Shown here piece by piece: positions 45,115 to 53,642 of a stretch of DNA of 64,000 bases. The translations under genes and the position numbers were made by a program. The stretch is from NCBI GenBank assembly GCA_963850605.1, contig CAWKLX010000006.1:372001-436000 (forward strand), in the 5' to 3' direction. How positions within the stretch are numbered: the first letter of the stretch is position 1; each line of letters starts with the position of its first letter. Below the pieces are notes generated by a model. It was not told the DNA's origin. It was given only the letters and a program-made list of their open reading frames with translations, and searched no databases. This DNA is from BOG-908 sp963850605. Its GTDB lineage: Bacteria; Pseudomonadota; Alphaproteobacteria; Acetobacterales; Acetobacteraceae.

Positions 45115-45963
45115 TCATGGTGGCGGAACCAGGTCGCCTGCCGCTTGGTGGTACTGGCCCGTTACGAGCCGGGTACGCTCGGCCGCCTGGGTCAGGGTCA
45201 ACTCTCTCCGGCAATAGGCTGATAGTTCCGGAACCCCGTGCGCCCGCATTGCCGGCAGCGCCGGATCGAGTTTCTGGGCCAGCAGGGCCAAGACCTCCGC
45301 CACGCCGCCATGCTCGAGCATCGTCTCCAAGCGCATCGCGATGGCCTGGCGCAACGCGTCACGTGGCGGGTCCAGGTGCAGCGCCAGCAATCGCCAGCCG
45401 AGCGGTTCCGGCGTTTGGCGCGCATGCCATGCGGCCAGCCCCAGGCCGGTGCCGCGCCACACCTCCCAGGCCCGAGCGACCCGCTGCCCGTCGGTGTGGC
45501 GCAGTGTGGCTGCGGTCGCAGGATCGTGCTCGGCCAACCGGGCATGCAGCGCTGCAGGTCCCGCTTGGGCCAGCAGCGCCCGCGCCTCTTCCCGGGCCGC
45601 CGGTCCGGGATCGGGGATCGGGGCCAGGCCGCCGGTCAGTGCCTGGAAATACAGGCCGGTGCCGCCGCACAGGATTGGCAGCCGGCCCGTTTGGCGGGCC
45701 TCCGCCATCGCCCGCAGCGCGCGCACCCGCCACCACGCGACGCTGGCCGCCTCGGCCGCCGGGTGCACGCCGTAAAGCGCGTGCGGCGCCCGCGCCTCGT
45801 CGTCGGGCGTGGGCCGCGCGGTCATCACCCGCAGTTCACGATATACCTGCATGGCGTCTGCGTTGATTACCGTGCCGCCCAGGCGCTCGGCCAAATCCAG
45901 GGCCAGCGCCGACTTGCCGCTGCAGGTGGGACCTGCGACCACGACGGCCAGAGGCTGGTTCAT
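45115..45963 (-). CDS. miaA: tRNA dimethylallyltransferase
   Basis: The 282-residue enzyme prenylates A37 of tRNAs that read codons starting with U. It has the P-loop AGPTCSGKSALALDLAER, then VINADAMQVYRELRVMTARP and the typical VAWWRVRALRAMAEARQTGR, LPILCGGTGLYFQAL. The ATG at 45963 starts right before the P-loop as in relatives; an in-frame TTG at 45993 is an alternative. It diverges from serB, about 40 bases away, and ilvI follows on the same strand about 140 bases on. Confidence 0.94.
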   Translation of the reverse strand: MNQPLAVVVAGPTCSGKSALALDLAERLGGTVINADAMQVYRELRVMTARPTPDDEARAPHALYGVHPAAEAASVAWWRVRALRAMAEARQTGRLPILCGGTGLYFQALTGGLAPIPDPGPAAREEARALLAQAGPAALHARLAEHDPATAATLRHTDGQRVARAWEVWRGTGLGLAAWHARQTPEPLGWRLLALHLDPPRDALRQAIAMRLETMLEHGGVAEVLALLAQKLDPALPAMRAHGVPELSAYCRRELTLTQAAERTRLVTGQYHQAAGDLVPPP

Positions 45964-46002
45964 CTCCTGGACCGGGCTCGCCTGCGCGTGCAAAGCCGGG
46001 CC

Positions 46003-46878
46003 ATGCCTGTCCTGACCCTGGTTGCCGCCCGTGACGCCACGACACTCACTTCAGCCATGATCGACCGCGTGCGGCAGGCGGTGTGCGGCGGCGCCCCCAT
46101 CATCCTTTCGCCAGGCGAAGCCGCCGACATGGAGGAAGTCCGACCAGCCAGCCTCGACGCCGCCCGCTCGGCGTTGGAGGGCGCGCCCGTGGACGTGTTC
46201 CTCAGCCTCGAGCATGGCCGCCGCAAGCGCGTGCTGGTCGCCGACATGGACAGTACGATCGTCACCGGCGAGACGCTGGACGAACTGGCAGGGTTGGCCG
46301 GGGTCGGGGCGCAGGTGGCGGCCATTACACAGCGCAGCATGAACGGACAGATCGATTTCCGCGAGGCCTTGCGTGAGCGGGTGGCGATGCTGGCGGGACT
46401 CGACGTGTCCGCCATAGAGGCAACGTTCCAGCGCGTCCGGCTGTCGCCAGGGGCGCGCACGCTGGTGGCCACCATGCGGGCGCACGGCGCACTGACGGCG
46501 CTGGTGTCGGGCGGTTTTACGGCCTTTACGTCCAGGGTGGCGGCACTCTGCGGTTTCGATCAGCACCATGCCAACGTTCTGCTGGACGATGGGACGCGGC
46601 TGACGGGGGCGGTCGCCGAACCGATTCTCGATCGCGACGCCAAGCTTTCCGCGCTGCGCCGGCTGGCGCATGGGGCCGGACTGACCGAGCTGGACTGCCT
46701 GGCGGTGGGCGATGGCGCCAACGACTTGGCCATGCTGCGCGCGGCTGGGCTAGGGGTGGCCTATCACGCCAAGCCGGTCGTCACGCGCGAGATCACCAAC
46801 CGGGTACAGCATGCCGATCTACGCGCGTTGCTGTTTGCCCAAGGATATCCCGCCCAATCGTTCACCGGCGAGCCGTGA
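46003..46878 (+). CDS. serB: Phosphoserine phosphatase
   Basis: The last step of serine synthesis. The 291-residue HAD enzyme has DMDSTIVTGETLDELAGLAG (nucleophile and acid/base Asp), VSGGFTAFTSRVAALCGF (motif II Ser) and VGDGANDLAMLRAAGLGVAY (motif IV), with an N-terminal extension of about 80 residues. The open frame extends far upstream over miaA, but ATG 46003 gives a standard length. Confidence 0.95.
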   Translation: MPVLTLVAARDATTLTSAMIDRVRQAVCGGAPIILSPGEAADMEEVRPASLDAARSALEGAPVDVFLSLEHGRRKRVLVADMDSTIVTGETLDELAGLAGVGAQVAAITQRSMNGQIDFREALRERVAMLAGLDVSAIEATFQRVRLSPGARTLVATMRAHGALTALVSGGFTAFTSRVAALCGFDQHHANVLLDDGTRLTGAVAEPILDRDAKLSALRRLAHGAGLTELDCLAVGDGANDLAMLRAAGLGVAYHAKPVVTREITNRVQHADLRALLFAQGYPAQSFTGEP

Positions 46879-46925
46879 CCACAACCTGAGATCGTGGCCG
46901 AAATTGGCTAAAATCCGCGAATTTT

Positions 46926-46955
46926 GTTGACTGGGAATGGTCGTGCCTTAAACGT
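46926..46955 (+). promoter_or_regulatory. Weak candidate promoter upstream of secreted-protein gene
   Basis: TTGACT is followed 16-17 bases later by TTAAAC/TAAACG, resembling -35 and weak -10 boxes about 100 bases before the ATG at 47045. The stretch before it is AT-rich compared with its surroundings. Only the -35 is convincing. Confidence 0.3.
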
Positions 46956-47044
46956 CGGCGGCGCGACGACGTGTCTGGCCCGGGCCGGACGTCTCAACCT
47001 GCCGGCGCGGACCGCCGTTTCCTCTTCAATCAGGAGTTTCTCGA

Positions 47045-47476
47045 ATGCGCACACTCACCACGCTATTCTGCGCCGGCGCCATGCTGACCGGTCTCGCCGG
47101 TGCAGCCTCCGCGGCCGCGCCGGTCTACATCTACGACGTGACGGTCAAGACCAATTTCGGTACCAAGTTCAAGGATTGCTTCACCTTCCAGGGCGGCAAC
47201 TTGACGGTCGGCGGCTACGGCATGCTGACCTATGCGGCCGCGCCGTCGGTGACGAAGTTCTATTACACCGCCGTCAGCCCGATCGCCTCCGCACAACAGG
47301 CCGGCTTCGCGATCGCGTTCGCGGGCTACAAGAAGGGCACGCAGGCGGACGGTATCCTCCGTGCGGTTGGCTCGGACGAGCAGAAGAACAGCTACGTCGT
47401 CGAGGGCAAAGCCGTTCCGGCGTGCGGCGCTGTTCCGGTTGGTGCGCCGGGCGCTGCCTACCACGCTGCCAACTAA
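47045..47476 (+). CDS. Secreted protein of unknown function
   Basis: The 143-residue protein has a strong signal peptide (LTTLFCAGAMLTGLAGAASA) and a mature domain with two cysteines (KDCFTFQ and VPACGAV) that could form a disulfide. No family is recognised; residues between are beta-rich (YIYDVTVKTNFGT). A strong AGGAG site lies upstream and a good intrinsic terminator follows, so this is an independent one-gene unit, possibly well expressed. Confidence 0.7.
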   Translation: MRTLTTLFCAGAMLTGLAGAASAAAPVYIYDVTVKTNFGTKFKDCFTFQGGNLTVGGYGMLTYAAAPSVTKFYYTAVSPIASAQQAGFAIAFAGYKKGTQADGILRAVGSDEQKNSYVVEGKAVPACGAVPVGAPGAAYHAAN

Positions 47477-47485
47477 GTCGTTGAG

Positions 47486-47526
47486 CGATGGGCGGCAAGT
47501 TTTCTGCCGCCCATCGCGTTTTCTTT
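47486..47526 (+). terminator. Rho-independent terminator
   Basis: CGATGGGCGGCA, loop AGTTTTC, TGCCGCCCATCG make a perfect twelve-base stem followed by CGTTTTCTTT. It starts ten bases after the stop codon of the secreted-protein gene and fits an intrinsic terminator. Confidence 0.88.
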
Positions 47527-47590
47527 CGCGACGAAGGTTATTGCCCTAGAAGCTGCGCCGCAGGCGCCGACTCCGGCTTGAGGCAGCTTG

Positions 47591-48580
47591 ATGGGACGTT
47601 ATTTTGTGACCGGCGGCGCCGGCTATGTCGGCAGCCATCTGGTTCTGGCACTGCTCGATAGCGGCCACGATGTGGTCGTCTTCGACAATCTCCGGCAGGG
47701 CCACCGTGCCGCCGTCCCGCCCGGTGCCCGGCTGGTTGCCGCAGACCTCGCCGATATGGTCGCACTGGATGCAGCGCTGGCCGAAGGGCCTTGGGACGCC
47801 GTGTTCCACTTCGCCGCACTCTCGCTGGTCGGCGAAAGCATGCAGCGCCCGTTTTTCTATTTGTCCGAGAATGCGGGTCTGGGCATCGGTTTGATCGAAG
47901 CCTGCGTGCGGCACGGCGTCAAAAAATTCGTGCTGTCGTCCACCGCCAACCTGTTCGGCACCCCCGCCAGGATTCCGATCGACGAGGGGGAGCGGATCGA
48001 GCCTGGCTCTCCTTACGGCGAAAGCAAGTTTTTTCTGGAGCGCGCGCTCCACTGGGCCGGTCAGATCCACGACCTCAAAAGCGCTTGTCTGCGCTACTTC
48101 AACGCCGCCGGCGCCGATCCGGACGGTCGGCTGGGCGAGGACCATACGCCCGAAACTCACCTCATTCCGTTGGTCATCGACGCGGCGCTCGGCCGCCGGC
48201 CGGAAATCGCGGTGTTCGGCCAGGACTACCCCACGCCGGACGGTACCTGCATACGCGACTATATTCACGTTGCCGATCTGGCCGACGCGCATGTGCGCGC
48301 GCTCGAAAAGCTCGATCAGGAGTCCGTCACCTACAACCTCGGCAACGGCCAGGGCCACTCGGTGATGGAGGTGATCTCCTCGGTGGAACGGGTGAGCGGG
48401 CGGCGCGTGCCGGTGCGCATGGCCGGCCGCCGGGCGGGCGATCCGGCCGTGCTGGTGGCGGGATCGGACCGGCTGCGGCGAGAGACCGGGTGGCAGCCGC
48501 GCCATGCGTCGCTGGACACCATCGTGGCGCACGCCCTGGCGTGGCGGAACGCGCATCCCCGAGGTTATGACGACCGCTGA
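47591..48580 (+). CDS. galE: UDP-glucose 4-epimerase family protein
   Basis: The 329-residue SDR-family epimerase has the NAD-binding YFVTGGAGYVGSHLVLALLD, a catalytic-site SSTANLFG where the usual motif is SSSAxxYG-like, the YGESK dyad, and the downstream KSACLRYFNAAGADPDG. It likely interconverts UDP-Glc and UDP-Gal, or N-acetyl forms, for surface polysaccharide. GAGG lies seven bases before ATG 47591. The next glycosyltransferase gene overlaps it by 14 bases, so the two are translated together. Confidence 0.93.
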   Translation: MGRYFVTGGAGYVGSHLVLALLDSGHDVVVFDNLRQGHRAAVPPGARLVAADLADMVALDAALAEGPWDAVFHFAALSLVGESMQRPFFYLSENAGLGIGLIEACVRHGVKKFVLSSTANLFGTPARIPIDEGERIEPGSPYGESKFFLERALHWAGQIHDLKSACLRYFNAAGADPDGRLGEDHTPETHLIPLVIDAALGRRPEIAVFGQDYPTPDGTCIRDYIHVADLADAHVRALEKLDQESVTYNLGNGQGHSVMEVISSVERVSGRRVPVRMAGRRAGDPAVLVAGSDRLRRETGWQPRHASLDTIVAHALAWRNAHPRGYDDR

Positions 48581-49565
48581 GGCAGCCCGTTTTCGACCGC
48601 GAGGGCGGGTTGCCGTCTTTCAGCCCCGCCCAGGCATCGGCGACCTCGTCTGGCATCTGCCGCTCATCCGCGCGATTGCGGCTGCCAGCGAGGTTGGGCG
48701 GGTGACGCTGATTACGAAACCCAGCACGCAGGCGGACACGCTGCTGCGCCGCGACCCGTTGATCGAACGCATCGTCGACTTCGAGCGCAACCCGCGCAGC
48801 GGGGCCGGCCGGCATGACGGAGTGCTCGGCTTTCCCCGCCTCGTGGCCGATCTGCGCGCGTGTGGGGCGGAGGCGTGCGTGCTGTTGCACCACGGCGCGT
48901 CGCTGGCCGTCGCCATGCGGCTGGCCGGCATCCCTGAACGCTACGGCTATGGCTATTCGGCCGTCCAACGCGCCTGGCTGAACCGACCGCCCTATGTGGC
49001 CGAGCCGCCGCCGTTCACGGAAGCGTTCGTGCAGGCGCAGGCCTGGGCGGCGGCGGCGGGGTTTGGCGCGTTGCCGGAGCCGCATTTGGAGATCGACCCG
49101 GCCGCACGTGCCCGCCTCCATGCCCGCTTGGATGGAGTGCAGCAGCCCTGCGCCGTTCTAGGCATCGGCGCGCACGGCATCGACCGGCAATGGGGTGCGG
49201 CAAATTTCGCAGCCCTGGCGCACGCGTTGAGGCGGCAGGGATTGGCGGTGCTGCTGCTGGCGGGCACCGGCGAGGTGTCACTCGTCCGGGCCGTGCAGGC
49301 CGCCGCGCCGGATACGCTGGCCGCGATCGGATGGCCGCTGGACGAAGTGGTGGCGCTACTTGCCGAAGCGGCCCTGTTCGTCGGCAACGATAGCGGGCCG
49401 GCCAATCTGCGAGCGGCCGTAGGCCGTGCCGCCCACACGCTGTTCGGCGCGTCTGGACCGCTGCGCCATAGCGCCTTCTTTGTGCCTATCATTCCGCCCG
49501 CCGGACCCCGGTCGGGCATGGCGGGAATCACCGTCGATCAGGTCACGACCGCTATTTTGGCGTGA
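48567..49565 (+). CDS. Glycosyltransferase family 9 (heptosyltransferase-like) protein
   Basis: The 332-residue protein resembles ADP-heptose:LPS heptosyltransferases: N-terminal VAVFQPRPGIGDLVWHLPLI and a C-terminal half with GNDSGPANLRAAVG, the family signature for sugar-nucleotide binding. It probably extends LPS core or a similar glycan; the exact sugar is unknown. It overlaps galE by 14 bases, starting at ATG 48567 with GAGG upstream. Confidence 0.88.
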   Translation: MTTAEAARFRPRGRVAVFQPRPGIGDLVWHLPLIRAIAAASEVGRVTLITKPSTQADTLLRRDPLIERIVDFERNPRSGAGRHDGVLGFPRLVADLRACGAEACVLLHHGASLAVAMRLAGIPERYGYGYSAVQRAWLNRPPYVAEPPPFTEAFVQAQAWAAAAGFGALPEPHLEIDPAARARLHARLDGVQQPCAVLGIGAHGIDRQWGAANFAALAHALRRQGLAVLLLAGTGEVSLVRAVQAAAPDTLAAIGWPLDEVVALLAEAALFVGNDSGPANLRAAVGRAAHTLFGASGPLRHSAFFVPIIPPAGPRSGMAGITVDQVTTAILA

Positions 49566-49639
49566 GCCGCGCCATTGTTTGCGATGCTCCCGACCGCACC
49601 GAAGACTTCCCAGAGCATGACCCGTTCGTATTGGTTCAC

Positions 49640-49713
49640 GGACCAAACTCTAGGTTATTGTTGTGGCGAACATCTTTATCCGACCGAACGACTCCGTTCG
49701 ATCGGATGGTGCT
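49640..49713 (+). repeat. Dispersed ~75-base repeat, copy A
   Basis: The sequence GGACCAAACTCTAGGTTATT through to the palindrome ATCCGACCGAACGA / CGTTCGATCGGAT (13-base stem with one G-U pair) and TGCTC is repeated, in inverse orientation and with few changes, at 62235-62309. It lies between the glycosyltransferase gene and the moaA stop codon (convergent genes), where a terminator would fit, and runs up to the stop codon of moaA. Confidence 0.8.
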
Positions 49714-50700
49714 CTAGCCGCCCGTGACGCTCATGTGCCGCTTCACGGCGGGTGCACGCCGGGTTCGGTCGATGACGAAGTCGTGGCCCCTGGGTTTGCG
49801 CGCGATCGCCGCGCCGATGGCGGCCCGAAGATCTTCGCCGCGGCGAAGCGGCGTACGCAGGTCTGCAGCGTCGTCCTGGCCCAGGCACATATAAAGCGTG
49901 CCGGTCACCGTCAGGCGAACCCGGTTGCAGTCCTCGCAGAAATTATGGGTCATCGGCGTAATGAACCCCAAGCGGCCGCCGGTCTCGCGAATCGTCACAT
50001 AACGGGCCGGGCCACCTGTTCGGTACTCTGTCTCGTCGAGCGTCCAGTGCTGACGCAGGCGGGCGCGCACCAGGGAGAGCGGCAGATAATGGTCCGCACG
50101 GGATGCACCGATCTCGCCCATCGGCATGGTCTCGATAAGACACAGATCGAAGCCGTGCCGGCCGCACCAGGCGATCATCTCGGAAAACTCGTCCTCGTTT
50201 TCGCCCCGCAATGCCACCGCGTTGATCTTCACCGTCAGTCCCGCATCGCGTGCTGCAAAAATGCCGGCCAGCACCTGGTCCAGACGGCCCCAGCGGGTCA
50301 GCCTGGCGAAACGGTCTGGGTCGAGCGTGTCCAGGCTGACATTGATGCGGCGCACGCCCGCCTGGGCCAGCGCGTCGGCATGGCGGGCGAGCTGCGTGCC
50401 ATTCGTGGTCAGTGTCAGCTCGTCGAGCCCATGGCCCAGCATGCCACCGAGCCGGTCGAGCAGCCCCGTCACGCCGCGCCGCACCAGCGGCTCGCCCCCT
50501 GTGATGCGCAATTTCGTCACCCCGGCCTCGACGAAGGCGACACATAGCCGCTCGATCTCCTCCAAACTGAGGATTTCGGCCTTGGGCAGGAACGTCATGT
50601 CCTCCGCCATGCAATATATGCAGCGGAGGTCGCACCGGTCGGTCACGGAGACACGAAGATAGGTGATGGGTCGGTCGAACGGGTCGATCAGGTCGGTCAT
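49714..50700 (-). CDS. moaA: Cyclic pyranopterin monophosphate synthase, MoaA
   Basis: This radical-SAM enzyme starts molybdenum-cofactor synthesis from GTP. The 328-residue protein has the cluster motif CDLRCIYCMAED near residue 24, the second [4Fe-4S] site CEDCNRVRLTVTGTLYMCLG, and ends with the usual C-terminal Gly-Gly. It is encoded 49 bases after the DUF3553 gene on the same strand. Start ATG 50700 is used rather than a longer open extension to 50739. Confidence 0.96.
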   Translation of the reverse strand: MTDLIDPFDRPITYLRVSVTDRCDLRCIYCMAEDMTFLPKAEILSLEEIERLCVAFVEAGVTKLRITGGEPLVRRGVTGLLDRLGGMLGHGLDELTLTTNGTQLARHADALAQAGVRRINVSLDTLDPDRFARLTRWGRLDQVLAGIFAARDAGLTVKINAVALRGENEDEFSEMIAWCGRHGFDLCLIETMPMGEIGASRADHYLPLSLVRARLRQHWTLDETEYRTGGPARYVTIRETGGRLGFITPMTHNFCEDCNRVRLTVTGTLYMCLGQDDAADLRTPLRRGEDLRAAIGAAIARKPRGHDFVIDRTRRAPAVKRHMSVTGG

Positions 50701-50749
50701 GCCGACCCACCAAGTCGCGGGTGGGGTGGCAGGGGTCAAGGGGCCGTCC

Positions 50750-50944
50750 TCATTGAGGCATGTTCGGCGGCTCGACGAGCTCGAGCGGCACGATTTCGGT
50801 GTTGATGAGTATTTTACCCGCGTGCTCGAAGTTGACGGTTACGCGGGCGCCAACCACGGATTGCACCTGGCCCAACCCCCAGTCCGGCCTGGCTGAATTA
50901 CGGACGATCTGGCCAGGTTCGTGGGCGGCGCCGGCATGGTGCAT
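50750..50944 (-). CDS. DUF3553 domain protein
   Basis: The 64-residue protein carries the segment SARPDWGLGQVQSVVGARVT and VNFEHAGK, the complete DUF3553 domain, a small SH3/KOW-like barrel of unknown function. GCAGGA stands upstream of ATG 50944. It diverges from chpT, 34 bases away, a neighbourhood I recall from other alphaproteobacteria. Confidence 0.88.
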   Translation of the reverse strand: MHHAGAAHEPGQIVRNSARPDWGLGQVQSVVGARVTVNFEHAGKILINTEIVPLELVEPPNMPQ

Positions 50945-50978
50945 GGCGGGTCCTGCGGAACGGAAAGGAGTTGGGCAC

Positions 50979-51593
50979 GTGCAAAGTGCGACCATGCCGG
51001 CCGAACTGCCAGCCGGGGGGACGGAGTTGTCCCTGGCTCTCACGCTGGCCACCCGTCTGTGCCACGACCTGGCCGGTACGGCCGGCGCGCTGAATGCGGC
51101 GCTCGACATGGCGGTGGATGGACAGGAGGTGGATGCACTGCCGCTGGCACAAGATTGTGCCCGCGAGCTGGTGGCACGGCTCTGCCTGCTGCGTGCCGCG
51201 TTCGGCGGCGGCGACGTGCCGACGGACGCCCTGCAGCTCGCGGCGGGGCTGCCCGGCGGCGACCGCCTGGCGGTGGATGTGTCGAGGCTGTCGGGCGGGG
51301 TGGAAGGCGCGGACGGGCGGCTCGTCGCCAACCTTCTCTTCCTCGGAGCCCAATCATTGCCGCGCGGCGGGACGATACACCTTTCCGGCCAGCCCGGCTG
51401 GCTGATGCTGGAAGTAGCAGGCCCGCGCGCTGCCTGGCCGGTCGCGCTGGCGCGCAGCTTGGCCGACCCGGTGCGTCTGGCCGAGGCAACCGGCGAGCCC
51501 CGCGAGGTAGGCGTGGCGATCGTGTGCCTGCTGGCGCGTGAAGCGGGTTTGCGGATCACGGTCGAAAGCGAAACGCATTTGCGCATCACATGA
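50979..51593 (+). CDS. chpT: Histidine phosphotransferase ChpT
   Basis: The 204-residue protein matches ChpT: a dimerisation/phosphotransfer helix with the active His in LATRLCHDLAGTAGALNAAL, and a degenerate ATPase-like C-terminal domain. In Caulobacter it carries phosphate from hybrid kinase CckA to CtrA and CpdR for cell-cycle control. AAGGAG eight bases upstream favours the GTG at 50979; ATG 50994 is an alternative. Confidence 0.88.
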   Translation: MQSATMPAELPAGGTELSLALTLATRLCHDLAGTAGALNAALDMAVDGQEVDALPLAQDCARELVARLCLLRAAFGGGDVPTDALQLAAGLPGGDRLAVDVSRLSGGVEGADGRLVANLLFLGAQSLPRGGTIHLSGQPGWLMLEVAGPRAAWPVALARSLADPVRLAEATGEPREVGVAIVCLLAREAGLRITVESETHLRIT

Positions 51594-51615
51594 CCGAGTG
51601 TTCCACCGCTCGACA

Positions 51616-52032
51616 ATGCGGGCAGTGTCGTGCTTCCGTCCGGCCATGAATTGTGCCGGTAGTGCAATCCTTATGGCGATCGGCCTGCCGTGGCTGGCGG
51701 CGGCCGGTCCTGCCTGCAACGTGGCGGCGGCGCCCTCCGTGCCGGTCATCAAGGGGCTTTCCTATGACGAGGCGCGCGCGTCGCTTCTCGCCGCCGGCTG
51801 GCTGCCCGGTCACGGCTCGCAGTTTTCCGAGATCGACGGCAACCAAGTCGCGTTTCACGATCGTGGCTATACCGAGCTGAAATCCTGCGGACTGGGGCAG
51901 GGGACGCCCTGCCATTTCGCCTTTACGGCGAAGGGCGCCTTCGTGCTGAACGTGACGACCCAAGGGGAGGAAAACCCCGTGCTCGAGAGCAAGGCTGTTG
52001 TTGTTGCGGCTGAACTAGGTTGTGAGAATTAA
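51616..52032 (+). CDS. Exported protein of unknown function
   Basis: The 138-residue frame has a signal peptide region (AILMAIGLPWLAAAGPAC) and a mature part with one stretch, VPVIKGLSYDEARASLLAAG, that resembles a PASTA-type motif, plus five or more cysteines. No named family. Start is chosen at ATG 51616; the frame runs further upstream into chpT. A convergent pair of T-rich hairpins follows its stop. Confidence 0.6.
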   Translation: MRAVSCFRPAMNCAGSAILMAIGLPWLAAAGPACNVAAAPSVPVIKGLSYDEARASLLAAGWLPGHGSQFSEIDGNQVAFHDRGYTELKSCGLGQGTPCHFAFTAKGAFVLNVTTQGEENPVLESKAVVVAAELGCEN

Positions 52033-52035
52033 GGA

Positions 52036-52080
52036 AGAAAGCAGTCCTTTTTTGAAAAAAAGGACCAAAAAACTTTTGTT
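52036..52080 (-). repeat. T-rich hairpin repeat copy, left of pair
   Basis: The stem GTCCTTTTTT / AAAAAAGGAC lies at 52044-52065, and the reverse strand reads AAAAGTTTTTTGGTCC before it. It faces the next copy, so transcripts from both sides meet structured T-rich ends between an exported-protein gene and carD. Confidence 0.7.
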
Positions 52081-52102
52081 TGTTGAGGCGGTGACAGCCT
52101 GA

Positions 52103-52144
52103 TGAAAGTTTTTTGCTTCTTTTTAGTAAAAAGAAGCTCTTGCC
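52103..52144 (+). repeat. T-rich hairpin repeat copy, right of pair
   Basis: GAAAGTTTTTTGCTTCTTTT, then AAAAAGAAGC, with the ten-base stem GCTTCTTTTT / AAAAAGAAGC at 52115-52137 and a three-base loop. Same design as at 6.9 kb. It ends just before the carD stop codon. Confidence 0.7.
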
Positions 52145-52147
52145 TTT

Positions 52148-53043
52148 CTACACGACCGTCTTGAGAAACTCAGCCAACTTGGTCGCCGCCGCGGCCTTAT
52201 CGATCCGGTCCAAGGCGGCCAGTTCTGCCGCCAATCGGTCCATCGCCGACTTCGTAGATCTGGCGTTCCGAAAAACTTTGGTCCGGTTGGCCGGCGTTAC
52301 GGTGCAGGTCGCGCACCACCTCGGCAATGGCGAGCGGGTCACCGGAGTTGATCTTGGCCTCATACTCCTGGGCGCGGCGCGACCACATGGTGCGCTTGAT
52401 CCGCGCACGCCCCTTCAGCACCGCCAGCGCTTCGTCGAACATCTTGCGGGTCGCCAGCTTGCGCAATCCGGCCGTGCGCGCCTTGGCGACCGGCACCCGC
52501 AGGGTCATACGGTTCTCTTCGAAGGTGATGTGGATGAGCTCCAGCTTGTGGCCGGCGATCTCCTCCGTCGCGATCCGCTCAACTTTGCCTACGCCGTGGG
52601 TCGGGTAGACGACGTGGTCGCCTTCCTCGAATATTTCAGCCTTGGCCATGGCCCGCGGCGGCGGCATAACGCGGCCGCCAGGCGCAATCGACTGGCTTCG
52701 GCCCATCATGTGGTGACCATGGGTCGGAGCCGCATCGTTGGCGGGACGCGGCCGTAAGGAAGCCGGCTCCGGCTCATCTTCCTCGTCTTCATCCGTCTCG
52801 ATGGCCGCGCTGTTCGCGATCTCCGCAGCGACATCGGCGGTGGACGCAGTTTCTGGCGCAGGCTGTGCCACGGCCTCGGCCGCCAGGACGGCCGGTTCGG
52901 CGGTCGGCCCCCGCCGGAACCGCAGCGTGCTCGGTCGCAGGAATGTGTGGGACGGGAATCTCCGACGGCAGAAGCGCGGGTGAAGGGGCGGGAGACGATA
53001 CCTTCTTTGCGGTGGCGGACTTAGTCGGCACTTGCTTGAGCAA
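52148..53043 (-). CDS. carD: CarD-family transcription regulator, frame broken twice
   Basis: The core domain (FEEGDHVVYPTHGVGKVE, then FEENRMTLRVPVAKA and MWSRRAQEYEAKINSGDPLA) binds RNA polymerase and steadies promoter opening. The open frame of the core continues wrongly after SERQIYE; the next frame carries the expected helical end (MDRLAAELAALDRIDK). Removing one base near 52250 restores it. Upstream, the run of five C at 52908-52912 marks a second break: dropping one base joins an N-terminal Ala/Pro/Thr-rich tail starting at TTG 53043 to the core. The corrected protein is about 297 residues. Start is not certain. It sits downstream of fdxA, S4 and helicase genes, a conserved alphaproteobacterial order. 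Confidence 0.8.
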
Positions 53044-53218
53044 CTCCTATGCTGCCAGGGGCGCGCGCCCTCCGGCCTCGCGTGGGGCCCGTGCAGGGCG
53101 ACACGCACATTTATGGGCTAGCGGCGACGCCGAGCCTGAACCAATTGAACCAAGTCAACAGCCATAGCAGAATTTTCGCGCCCCGTCATGCCGCGTCTGA
53201 ACGCGACGGCAGAGGTCC

Positions 53219-53545
53219 CTATCCGGGTGCGGCAGAAAACAACGCTTCCTTGCCCGGCTTGTCTTTCCACTCATCGGCATCCGCCGGGGCCGTGCCCTTG
53301 CGGGTGATGTTCGGCCAAGTGGCGGCAAAGATGCGGTTTCGTTCGGCCCAGGGGGCTGCCTTGTCGTCGCTATCGGGTACGATAGCCTCGGCGGGGCATT
53401 CCGGCTCGCACACGCCGCAGTCGATGCATTCGTCGGGACTGATGACCAGCATGTTCTCGCCGACATAGAAGCAGTCCACCGGACACACCTCCACGCAGTC
53501 CATGTATTTGCACTTGATACAGTTTTCGGTGACCACGTAGGTCAT
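53219..53545 (-). CDS. fdxA: 7Fe ferredoxin FdxA
   Basis: The 108-residue ferredoxin has two cluster motifs, MTYVVTENCIKCKYMDCVEV then CPVDCF and CIDCGVCEPECP, the layout of the [3Fe-4S]/[4Fe-4S] family conserved beside carD. GGAG six bases before ATG 53545 supports that start over a longer open frame. Confidence 0.96.
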   Translation of the reverse strand: MTYVVTENCIKCKYMDCVEVCPVDCFYVGENMLVISPDECIDCGVCEPECPAEAIVPDSDDKAAPWAERNRIFAATWPNITRKGTAPADADEWKDKPGKEALFSAAPG

Positions 53546-53642
53546 CGGGTTCTCCAGTTGATTACATAGGTCTTGAACTGCGACGGCCGGCCCAGGTCGC
53601 GCGATATGGCGCGGGAGGGCGGCAGGCGCAACCCGCGCCAGC

